The notes beneath the pieces were generated by a model. It was not told the origin of the DNA. It did not search any database and saw only the letters and a list, made by a program, of their open reading frames with translations. From NCBI RefSeq assembly GCF_000829055.1, contig NZ_AP012544.1:2418001-2482000 (forward strand): DNA of 64,000 nt, read 5' to 3'. The DNA is from Lacticaseibacillus casei DSM 20011 = JCM 1134 = ATCC 393 (GTDB lineage Bacteria > Bacillota > Bacilli > Lactobacillales > Lactobacillaceae). How positions within the stretch are numbered: position 1 is the stretch's first letter; each line of letters begins with the position of its first letter. Below, one piece after another: positions 39,137 to 49,009 of the stretch. Position numbers and translations under genes: made by a program.

Positions 39137-40761
39137 TGTCGACCGCAAGCGATGTTGTCTTAAGTAAGCAGTTAGCCAAAGTGTCACAAAAACTGTAACC
39201 TCTTAGAAGATACATCTAGGAGGAATCACATGAAGAAGGTTGTCTTAACAATGAAAGAAGAAGAACGTTACCGAGTCATCAAAGCAGTGGTCAATGGTAA
39301 GACCTCCGTGCAACGCGCAGCCGTTAAGCTCAAGCGCTCCGAACGAACCATCTACCGACTGATCAAGCTTTACAAGCAACAAGGCAAAGACGGCTTTATC
39401 CATGGTAATGCCGGCCGTGAGCCTGCCAACAAACGCAACGCGCAACTCGAACGCCAGATCATTCATCTGTACACCAACAAGTATGCCGGTTTCAACATCG
39501 CTCATTTCCACGAGTTCTTAACCACTGCCGAACAAATCGCCATCTCCGAATCCTCACTCCGGCTCTTATTCAGACACCACCACATCCTTTCACCCAAAGC
39601 CCACAAGGCCACGAAACGTCGGGTCAAGCGTGAGTTAAAAGAGAAAGAAAAGAAGGCCAAGCTCCTATCCAAACGTGATGAAGCCACCTTGTCAGCCATC
39701 GAGGTCGTTGAAAACATCAAAGCCCATCCAGAACGTCCTCGGAAACATTATTCTGGTGAACAGGTACAAATGGATGCTTCCTGGGAGTATTGGTTTGGTA
39801 CTCAAAAAACCACCTTACACGCAGCCATTGATGATCAGTCCGGGAACGTTGTCGGCGGCTACTTTGCCAAACAAGAAACACTCAGCGGCTATTATCATGT
39901 GTTTGCCCAAGTCCTTCGCGATTATGGCGCTCCAGCAGAATTCCTAACGGATCGGCGCACCGTGTTTAACAGCAACAAAAAAGAGGGCTCACCTTCGACC
40001 GAGAACCCTCTTACACGTTTCGGTTATGCCTGCCAGACACTTGGAACAGAACTTTCGGCCACCAGTATTCCGCAAGCCAAAGACCGTATAGAACGTCTTC
40101 TGGAGACTTTTCAAGATCGGCTCACAAGTGAACTGCGGTTGCATAACATCACCACAATCGCAGATGCCAATCGGTTTTTGGTCGGCTTTATCAAGCGTTA
40201 CAATGACCGCTTCGCATCTACCATCAAAAGTAGCATGTCGATGTTTGAGAAGCAACTAACACCCAAGGAAATTGACAATATTTTGATCATTGCCAATGAA
40301 CGCAGCATCGGCCACGGACATTGTGTTCGCTTTGATAACAAACGCTATCTGCCACACCGGAATGGCGAATTGGTTTACTTACCACCGCATACAAAGGTCT
40401 TAGTCATCAAAAGCTTCACGGGCAGACTTTATATGACCACTGATGATGACCAGGTGTACGATCTTTTCTGTGTGCCAAAAGAACAGTTCATGTCAGCCAA
40501 ATTCGATCTTACACCAGCTGCGGCACCAACTCCTAAACGAACCAAGAAAATCCCGGCAATTACGCATCCGTGGCGCCGCACCAACTATCGCGATTACCTT
40601 GATTCTCTTGGCATTAACAGGACAAGGGTTAAACAGTTGGTCGCCGAACGATATCCATACAAGAATTCACAAGCGATTCAAGTCTAATCAGGATCATCTC
40701 GCGTCCAGTTTTCGGACGCATGTTTTATGGAATTTACTGTCAAAGTCGAAAATCGCTTGAC
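39137..40761 (+). mobile_element. IS1202/ISNCY-type insertion sequence
   Basis: About 1.63 kb with one transposase gene, flanked by an exact 29-bp direct repeat. The ends begin TGTC on the left and, reading in from the right, TGTC or GTC depending on where the duplication is cut. Both carry CAAGCGAT close inside, so they form weak imperfect inverted repeats. It sits between the str operon promoter and the adhesin gene. Confidence 0.85.
39230..40687 (+). CDS. ISNCY (IS1202-group) transposase
   Basis: 485 residues. The N-terminal helix-turn-helix (SVQRAAVKLKRSERTIYRLI) is followed by an rve-type DDE core: Asp in QMDASWEYWFG, Asp in FLTDRRTVF and Glu in AKDRIERLLETFQ. The C-terminal region has a basic tail (PTPKRTKKIP) and a final helical DNA-binding-like segment. 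AGGAGG lies 7 bases before the ATG. Full length and apparently intact. Confidence 0.9.
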   Translation: MKKVVLTMKEEERYRVIKAVVNGKTSVQRAAVKLKRSERTIYRLIKLYKQQGKDGFIHGNAGREPANKRNAQLERQIIHLYTNKYAGFNIAHFHEFLTTAEQIAISESSLRLLFRHHHILSPKAHKATKRRVKRELKEKEKKAKLLSKRDEATLSAIEVVENIKAHPERPRKHYSGEQVQMDASWEYWFGTQKTTLHAAIDDQSGNVVGGYFAKQETLSGYYHVFAQVLRDYGAPAEFLTDRRTVFNSNKKEGSPSTENPLTRFGYACQTLGTELSATSIPQAKDRIERLLETFQDRLTSELRLHNITTIADANRFLVGFIKRYNDRFASTIKSSMSMFEKQLTPKEIDNILIIANERSIGHGHCVRFDNKRYLPHRNGELVYLPPHTKVLVIKSFTGRLYMTTDDDQVYDLFCVPKEQFMSAKFDLTPAAAPTPKRTKKIPAITHPWRRTNYRDYLDSLGINRTRVKQLVAERYPYKNSQAIQV

Positions 40762-40790
40762 AGCGTAACCTGAACTAGATCAGGTTAACT
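40762..40790. repeat. Target-site duplication, right copy (29 bp)
   Basis: Exact copy of 39108-39136 at the right end of the ISNCY-type element. Confidence 0.85.
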
Positions 40791-40848
40791 AACAACTTCT
40801 AATCATAACAAAATTGTTCTACAAAGCAAGCACCTTGACTCAGAGCAA

Positions 40849-40970
40849 GAGCGTGAACTGGCGCGGTTAGAAGCTGGCGTGTAAGTGGCCTTGGGTGATG
40901 GGCCCGGGCTTAGGTCATCGCGCCCAAGGCCCTTACACGCAAGTTTCTGCGCCAGTGAGCGCGGTTCAGC
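40849..40970. repeat. Dispersed palindromic element, full copy (D)
   Basis: Reverse orientation relative to copies B and C. Arms include AGAAGCTGGCGTGTAAGTGGCC and its near complement GGCCCTTACACGCAAGTTTCT, with CCTTGGG/CCCAAGG inside. The loop read on the minus strand, CCTAAGCCCGGG, matches CCAAAACCC of the other copies with changes. It ends 2 bp from the T-run of the adhesin terminator. Confidence 0.75.
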
Positions 40971-40971
40971 A

Positions 40972-41029
40972 CAAAAATAGTCCCACGAGGCAAGCCCTCA
41001 TCAGAGCTTACTTCGCGGAACTATTTTTC
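40972..41029 (-). terminator. Terminator of the adhesin gene
   Basis: Arms of about 25 nt (AAAAATAGT... and ...ACTATTTTT) pair with several G-T pairs and give a T-run on the minus strand, 33 bp after the adhesin stop. Confidence 0.85.
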
Positions 41030-41061
41030 AATCTGATACTAACTGACTAACATCTCACCCG

Positions 41062-44000
41062 TTACGACTGCTTACGCCGCCGCAGGATGACCGTGCTGCC
41101 GGCAATGATAAGAATCAAAACACCTGCAAGGATCAACGTCATAGCGTCCCGATCGCCAAAGCTGCCAAAGAGCAGTCGTCGTGACGGTTGTTCGTGCCGA
41201 ACATTGTTGCTGTGAGCACTCGGGCTGCTTGGGGTACTTGGCGTGCCACTCGGGTTAGTAGCTCCACCGTTATTCCCACCATTACCACCTGTATCTGGCA
41301 ACGTTTTGTGCGGTTGATCGGCGATGGTCATTCGGACGGCATCACCGCTCTTGATTTCAACAGTGACCGGCTTCGCATAATCCGAATTAATCGTATAACC
41401 ACTCGGCGCTTTGATTTCAGTGAGCCAGTAGCGGCCTAACTTCAAATTGTCAAAGGTTGCTAAGCCCTTTGCGTCAGTCGTGATTTCTTTGCTGTAGCCT
41501 TGATCGTTGGTCAACCGGAAGACTGCGCCGGCCAATACTTTCTGCTGATCGGCCGCATCTACCTTCTGGATGATAAGCGAATTAATCTGATAATTGGCAA
41601 CCTGAACGGTAATCGGTTGCTGCTTATTTTGGGTAGCTAAGGCACTGGCCGTCAGGGTCAAACTGGTTTGTTCAACCTTGAAGCGGATCTTATCGGTGGT
41701 CAATGCATACTTCGGCAAGGTCTTCGTCTCTTCAAAGTAATAATCACCGATTGGCAAGTTAAATGGCAAATCGATCTGCCCATTCTTGTCGGTTACCAGA
41801 TCTTTGGCCAGGATATTCCCGCTGCTACCGTATAAGTTGAAGGTAATGCCGGCTAATCGATTGCCAAAATCGCCATCGGTCTTTTGCAACTGAACGCTAC
41901 GCTTGAATTCAGGCTCGATGATCGGATCCAGGTCGATCTTTTGGTCGCCCTTCACATTCACATCAATCCCCTTAGCCAAGTTGTCCGGAATGACATACCC
42001 GCGTGGCGCTTGGGTTTCAACCAGTTGATACTTGCCTTCGTAAAGATCGTGATCGTTGAAGGTCACAATGCCGTTCTGGTTGGTAATCGTTGCCTTCCAT
42101 GACCGGCTGTGATCAACCGTACCGTCATCGCGATAACGATAAAGCGCAAACTGAGCGCCAATCATCGTCATTTTGGCTGGGAAGCGGTCATCATGCGTGG
42201 TGGCTGCTTTCTTGGTAATAACGATTTGGCCGGCCTTCTTTTGGTTGGTGGCCGTTAACTTAAGCTGGGCCTGATTGGCTGTCAACGTGAAATCGACGCT
42301 GCCAGCTTCCAGACTTTGCTGCCACGACTGTTTAGCGGTACCGTTTGTGTCACGGGCTTGATCAGTCGCATCACCTTCGTAGTGCTTAGGCGCTTCGGTT
42401 TCAACCAGACGGTATGCGTTATCCGGCTTCAAGCCTTCAATCGCATACTCTCCGGCTTTAAGCGGCGTATCAAAACTACTTGCGGCACCAAAGGTCAATT
42501 GACCGTCCGCGTTCGTCTTCATGTCGGCTTTAAGCGTCTTGCCAGTGACTTCATCGACAAGTTTATACGTTGCGCCTGGCAACAGATACTTCTTAAGCGC
42601 GGCCGCGTCGTCAGTCTTCTTAACCCGGTTGTCGTACTTGGTTAAGGTGACTTGATATGGATCATCAGCGATTTCCTTGTTGACCGTGATCGCACTAGGC
42701 GTGGCCGCGGATGCCAACGTAATCGGATAAATCGTGGTATCAAGTCGGTAGCCTGCTGGTGCTTTTACTTCAGTCAGTGAATGGTGACCCAACAGCAAAT
42801 CGCCAAATGAGGCAACGCCATTTTCATCCGTGGTAACGTCTCGGCTGTAGCCAGTACTGTTCGTGAGTCGGAAGACGGCGCCCGGTAATGCATGTTTGGC
42901 ATAAGTGCGGTCAACCTTCTTCACGTTCAAGGTCTTGACTTGATAGTTCGTAACATTCACGGTGACAGGCTTCTGCTTGTTATCGCTGGCTAATGCGGCT
43001 GCGGTCTGCGTTTGATCCGTTTGCTTAATGGTAAACGCATGCTTATCGGTATTCAGCCGATAAGGCGGCAGCGTCTTGGTTTCCTTAAAATAATATTGTC
43101 CGGCTGGCAAGTCAAATGGTAAAGCAACCTCGCCATCCTTATTGGTGACCAGATCCTTGGCAAGTTCGGTACCGTCTTCTTGATAGAGCGCATAGGTAAT
43201 CCCCGCAATCAGATTGCCAAAGTTGCCATCACTCTTTTTCAAAACAACTGTGCGTCGGAAAACCGGTTCTTCAATCGTTGGATACGTCAATGTTTGATCG
43301 CCGGTGATGTTGACGTCGACGCCTTTAGCCAAGTCATTAGGAATGACATAGCCTTCAGGTGCTTTCGTCTCGATCAGCTGATACTTGCCTTCATATAAGT
43401 CATTATCAGAAAACGAAATGGTTCCGTCATTGTTCGTGACGGTTGCTTCCCATGATTTGTCATAGTCAAGCTTGCCGTCACCGCCATACCGATAAAGCTT
43501 AAAGGTCGCACCGGTCATTGGCTGGCGATCCGGAAAATGATCATCCTTAATGGTTTCTGCCTGCTTCTTGATGGCCAATTGACCGGGCTTCTTCTGGTTG
43601 TAAGCCGTAACTTGCGCGTTTTGCGTTTTGTCATCAATGGTGGTATTGACACTGCCAGCGTTGAGGCTATCAATCCAGAGTTGCTTGTCAGGCCCGCTTG
43701 TCACAGTTGTCTGATCATGCGCGTCCCCACGGTAATGGGTCGGGGCTTCGCGTTCAACCAACCGGTAATGACCGGGTTTTAGCCCTTCAAGGACATATTG
43801 CCCGGCTTTCAGATCAGGCTTGAACTTGTCATCGGTATAACTGCCAGCAAAACTGGTTGCCGTACCAACCGTGATTTGACCGTCATCATTGGTCTTCAGA
43901 CCTGACAGTAATTTCTGCTGGTTATCAGTGTCGATGAGGTCATGGGTTGCACTCGACAAGCGATATTGTTTGCTGTCGGCTGCCGATTGGCCTTTCGCAC

Positions 44001-47000
44001 GATTATCATACTTTGAAAGGGTAATTTGATAAGGCTCATTTTTAACCGCTTCATTCTGAATCGCGGTGCCGGTATCAGAAGTCGCTTTCAGTCGGATTTT
44101 CTGTGGCGCTAACGGCTTGTAGCCAGCAGGCGTGTTGAGTTCTGTCAGTGTATAATCCACGCCGATTGGCAAGCCTTGGAAAGTTGCAGTTGCCTTGTGC
44201 GTCTGATCATCGAGTTTGGTAGTTGCTTCAAAAGTATGCGTACCGTCACTCAACCGGAACTTGACGCCCGGAATCGGTGCGCCGCCGACTTTATCTTTTT
44301 TCTCAACCACCAAGTTAGCCAGCTGCGTGATGGTTTCACCACTTATGCCGGAGTCCCAAGATGGTAGATAGCCCTGCGTCGACGCCGTTCGGCCACTTTC
44401 AGGAACACCGTCGCTAGGTTGATTGGTAGTCTCCTCGCCACTCCACGAAACTTTGCTGGTGTTGTAAACACTGCCGGCATTTTTGCTACTGGTAGCGTAG
44501 TACACGTTGACATGATAATTATTTAACGGACTGCCATCTGTTTGTGTCAGATTACCAAAAGTCCGGTGGAACGTGACGGTGAATTTATCGCCGTTCAAGG
44601 CAAGATCGTAATCCTTGCCTTGTTTCAACGTGACCTCATTGGCTGATCCAACCTACAAGGTAACCTTGAAACTAGTGGCATTGATTTCCGCACCAGTACC
44701 AGATGGATCAATCGTATCTTCAATAACCGGATTCACCATCGGCCGGTACTTGTCTTGGATATTTTCTAGTTGAACATGCCAGTTAAGGACATTTTTCAGC
44801 TTTGAGTCCCGACTAACAGTTTTGTTAATTGGCGTCCAATAGCTCTGCGCCGACTTGGAAGCAGACGGCGTGAACTTCGGAATGTCGGTTGTTGCTTGGT
44901 TCTTGTCCGTCACAGTCGCCGTATTGGTGAAGTTAGGGTCGTTATAGCTCCACTGGTTGGCCCGTTTCGTTTCAAAGACAACCCAGACTCGGCCGTTACC
45001 GATATTAGGAAAATCAAAATCTAACTGTTGCGCTAAATCTTTATTGTCCGTCAACCAAGTATTCGGTGTGTTGGTCGGCAACAGATTTTGCTGCGCGGCG
45101 TCATCCGCCTTCAGTGCGGTTGTTGACCAGCCACTGGTGCCGTAATAAGGATTGGTCTTGATCTCTTTGACGTCACCCGATGTGGTCGGATCGCCAGTAT
45201 TGGAAGGATCGATACCATCTGACCCGGTCACTTCGTAAAATTTAATCGAATCAGGAATCAGCTCATAATTGACCCCGTCAAATCTCGGCAAAATATCTGT
45301 CAAATGCAAATGCCCATATTTGACGCCCAAGCGGTTCACCAAAACGCCCCAATATTGGGTATCCGGTGTATCACTCCACGAATTCTTCAAGGCACCACTA
45401 AAGGCACCCTCTTCAGGAGTCGGCGTATTGCTGCTGGAACCACTGGCAGTATCATGGCTGCCCGGTGGTAAATCAAAGAAGAAGAAGGCCCGGTTGTTTA
45501 AAGCCTTTTTCAATGCATCTGGGTCATTGGCAACTTGGCCCAGTTTTAACATGTCCAGTTTGGTGTACGTGTAGATCACAATCTGGGAATCGGTGTCTGC
45601 ATACTTGCCTTTAAGCGTCACGACAAACCCGCGAATGCCTTTGGTCTGGCCATCTGCATCAATCGGATTTTCCTTATCTTTCGCGTTATACTGCTTAACT
45701 GCCGTCTGAACATCGTTATCACTTGTGCTCATCGCATAATCGGTACCAGACTTCAGCAGCGTGCGCTTGCCATCAGGATCCTGCGCATAAACCAAAATCC
45801 CGTCATTGCTGCCATCCTGATCATCTGTCGACGCATTTTCGCCATTGATCGTGTTGATATCGGCAGCGGTTGGATCGTCGCCAAGTTTATCAACGCCATC
45901 AGGGAATAAATCAAAAATCTTGCCGTTACGCATCTCGCGGAACGTTTGGTTAGCATTGATCCGCCACATCATCTGAGCATTGTAGGTATCGATGTTCCCG
46001 GCTGTCTTGTCGATGCTATTCGGTAAACTCACCTGATAAGTCGCATTGGCATAATGGTCCTTCTGATCATTGACAATGTTGGTTAGCTTAGTCCCATTAG
46101 CTGGCGTCGTTCTCAGCTTGGTTTGGTATTGCACTTGGAATGACGCATTGTCCGGCAGCTTTGCACCGCCGAGATACGTCAACGTGAAGGTGCCGTCACC
46201 TTTATCCGTCAGCTTAAAGTATTTGGCAATATTGTCTTCGGAAACCGTTGGCGAGGCATTTTGGTCAAAAGTAACTTGGAAGACTTTCAGTGAGCTGGTA
46301 TCGAGCGACTGATTAGCATCCTGCTCGATTTTGGGCTGATTGTGATCGTCGGTTCCTCCAATTTGCTTACCAAAATGGTCGGTTAACGTCGCCCCGGCCT
46401 TCATGGTGTCCATGCTATAGTTCCAATTAATCTTCCACTTTAACGCGCGGAAGTTATTCGTAATGTCCCCGGCCTTGGTGATCGCGACCCCGGAGTTACG
46501 CATGGTCACGCTGCTGTAATCATAGCCATCATAGCCCTTAGTGCCAGTTAAATAGCGATAGCCTTCAACCAAAGCGCTACCGACTTTACCGGTATCGTCT
46601 AAAGAGCGATCAATGCTGGCTGTGTAATCGACCTGATAGCCGGTTGATTTTTTGAGGCCGTCAGTCAAATAAATTTTGACCGTGCGTTTGTCATCCGATA
46701 AAACCGCATGGTAATCCCGACCAGCAACCAATGGCTTCAACGCTTCGGAAAAGTCGCCTAAGACATTGACCGGAGCAGAAGAAACTTTGATTTTTGCCAG
46801 ATCGCTGTCGCTAAACGTCAGCGACTTCGGATAAGTCGTCCCGCTACCTTGCGCAGTGACGGTCAACTCCATGTCAGCATTCTTGGAGCGCTTGGCCGGA
46901 TCGCTATCCCACTTAGGCGGGTTCGTTTTATCACTTTCGGCTCCGTTCAAATTAAACTTGGCACTTCCGGACATACCAGTTGGATTCAAGTTCTGTGGTG

Positions 47001-47964
47001 TGACTTTTGGCGCATTCACCACCACTGGCTTTGCGTTCGACCGAAACGTAATTGGAAACTTGGTATCATTGTCTTTTGTATGGAAAATCAAGGTCTGATT
47101 CAATGAGTCATTGGCGGTCAGCGCTTTAAAACTCGCAGTAATATTGACCCGCCATGAGCCATTATCCGTGGCCTTCAAAAGCTTGATCGTCAACTTTCCG
47201 GTTGTTTGGTCAAACTGATACTCTGCAACACCGCCGTCAAAGACACCTGTACTGCTTGGCGGAAAATCAATTTGATCTTTCGGCAGCTGCGTGGTAAACG
47301 AAGCGCCTGCCGGAAACGGCGTGCTGGTTTCCGGCAACGTGAACGTTAATTCCATTTTCACGGTACTCTGTTGATTAACTTCCGTCCCCAACGGCTGTCC
47401 GTTACCGTCTTTCAATACGACCTTCGTGAAAATGTTTGGCAATGTCGTGTCAGCTTTTACATCTGGCATGGCGCTTTTAGCCGGTTCCTGCGCACTGGCC
47501 GTCTGCGCTGCCGATGACGCCACAGCACTACTGCTACTACTGCTGCTTGTGATCGTTGCCGATGCACGACTCTTAAACAACAGTGTTTCATTGCCTGACG
47601 CCGTGACACTCACATTCTTGGTCTGCTCAATGGCTGTATAACCTGAAGCAGACTGCGTTTCGGTAGCCGTATAATTTCCGACGGGCAGATTCGGTACAAT
47701 TGTCTGGCCGTCTTTGCTAATGGCGCTGTTAGCCACAACCTGATGGGATTCATTACGAACCTCATACTTTGCGCCATTCAGCGACTTGCCTTGCTCATCC
47801 TGGTTCTTAATCGTCAGTGTACCAGTCACTGCTTGTGTCGGATTCTCGGCGGCAAGGGTCAGCGCTGGCGAAAGCAACTGCACAATCATGCCAAGAATGA
47901 CAGTAAAATAAACGCCAATCTTGAACAGTTTGTGCCTGACTTTTTTGACACCCAACTCCCTCAT
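41062..47964 (-). pseudogene. Giant LPxTG Cna-B adhesin, split by an in-frame amber codon
   Basis: One frame of 2301 codons from the ATG at 47964 (AAGGAGGAG upstream) to 41062, interrupted only by TAG at 44653-44655. The N-terminal 1103 residues hold a signal peptide (FKIGVYFTVILGMIVQLLSP...AAE), a first Cna-B-like domain, a serine-rich linker (SSSSSSAVASSAAQ) and several Cna-A/SdrG-like adhesin domains. After the stop come a short remnant, a lone Cna-B domain and two tandem modules of four Cna-B-type domains (about 42665-44040 and 41310-42665). LPDTGG, a low-complexity linker, one helix (TLILAGVLILIIAGSTVIL) and an RRRK tail end the protein. The amber codon separates signal peptide from anchor, so a functional surface protein is unlikely. 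Confidence 0.85.
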
Positions 47965-48343
47965 GATGTTCCCACTCCTCCTTCTAAAAGACTTTCATGG
48001 CAACTCCCCCGCGAAACCATTAACTTGTGAATTATGAATACATTAACTAAAACTACACCCACTGTCATTGTATAACATTGCCATAAATATTGAAGCGGTT
48101 AACAAAAATCCTCATCAAATATACATTTAATTCTTTGTGTGTTTATAGGTTTATTTTTTAAAACAAGGTGCATAATCTCAAAAAGAAACAATATAATCCC
48201 TTAACTAAATATAGGTACGTTATTTTGCTTACTTATCGTCACCGAAACGGCTTACTCACTTTTTAAAAGTTAGTGCGATTATTATTTTCTAGGTTCTTTT
48301 ACTTTTTTAAGCGGAATCTACCTTATGAAGGAGGATTGTCGCT
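47965..48343. other. AT-rich region between the adhesin and the prepilin-peptidase-like gene
   Basis: About 380 bp without a gene, notably A+T-rich from about 48030 to 48340 compared with its surroundings. It must hold divergent promoters for both neighbours. No clean -35/-10 pair could be assigned. Confidence 0.5.
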
Positions 48344-48841
48344 ATGATTCCAGGAATAATGTTACTTGGTGTTGCGAAGTTCACCATGGACTTGACGGCA
48401 GATAACCGGTATTTCCACTGTTGCCTGGCTGTGCTTTTAGGGATGGTTGCCCAAACTTGGCTAACGTTACTGCTGAGTGTGGGTTTATTGGTTTTTAGTG
48501 TGGCTGATTGGCGGGAGCGGGCGGTGTCTGCCGTTTGGTTTGGGAGTTGGTGTTCTCTGCTCCTCATCCGCTTTCCTTGCGATTGGTTTAACCTGTGTTT
48601 GCTGGCTGCTTTGCTTGGTGGGCTTGCAATTGCCTCGCACGGACTAAGCAGTGCTGATGTGATCCTCATTGCCGTGTTAGGTGGCGTTCTTCAACTTTAA
48701 ACCGCACTTTTCATCACGTTAACGGCATGTATCAGTGCTGCCATCCACTGGTTAGTTGCCCATCCACCGTCCATCCCGCTCATTAGTCATTTAGCGGTTG
48801 GTTATGGCTGTGTGCAACTAGCAAGCGGTTGGCTGTTTTGA
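48344..48841 (+). pseudogene. A24 prepilin peptidase-like gene with an in-frame stop
   Basis: A frame of 166 codons starts at the ATG 48344 (GAAGGAGG upstream), meets TAA at 48698-48700 after VLQL and continues in the same frame to TGA at 48841. Hydrophobic helices throughout, with DLTADNRYFH and SADVILIAVLGG in place of the two aspartate motifs of type IV prepilin peptidases (D...P and GxGDxxL). The usual N-terminal cysteine domain is absent. It would process ComG-type pseudopilins if intact. Convergent with rpoC. Confidence 0.6.
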
Positions 48842-48875
48842 GACGATGATGAGTGCCGTAAAAACGTGCCCATCC

Positions 48876-48914
48876 ATAACGCGCGAACCGGCGCAGGAGT
48901 CGGTCCGTGCTCAC
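48876..48914. repeat. Possible short remnant of the palindromic element (E)
   Basis: ATAACGCGCGAACCGGCGCAGG followed soon by GGTCCGTGCTCAC resembles the two ends of the dispersed palindromic element with its centre deleted. It lies 3 bp from the T-run of the rpoC terminator. Weak similarity. Confidence 0.4.
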
Positions 48915-48916
48915 AA

Positions 48917-48966
48917 CAAAAAAGCACGACGTAAACGCCCTTAAAGGACACTTACGCCGTGCTTGT
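48917..48966 (-). terminator. Terminator of rpoB-rpoC
   Basis: AGCACGGCGTAAGTGTCC and its near complement (48923-48940 with 48946-48963) form an 18-bp stem followed by T6 on the minus strand. Confidence 0.88.
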
Positions 48967-49009
48967 TTGTACCTAGATTATTCGATTAGCTTGGCAGCTA
49001 ACATGATGA

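Noticed and set aside
39103..40762. Alternative IS boundaries at TGTCAAGCG / CGCTTGACA
   Set aside because: These outer inverted bases would leave no matching target duplication, whereas the inner boundaries give an exact 29-bp duplication; the left one also overlaps the rpsL -35.
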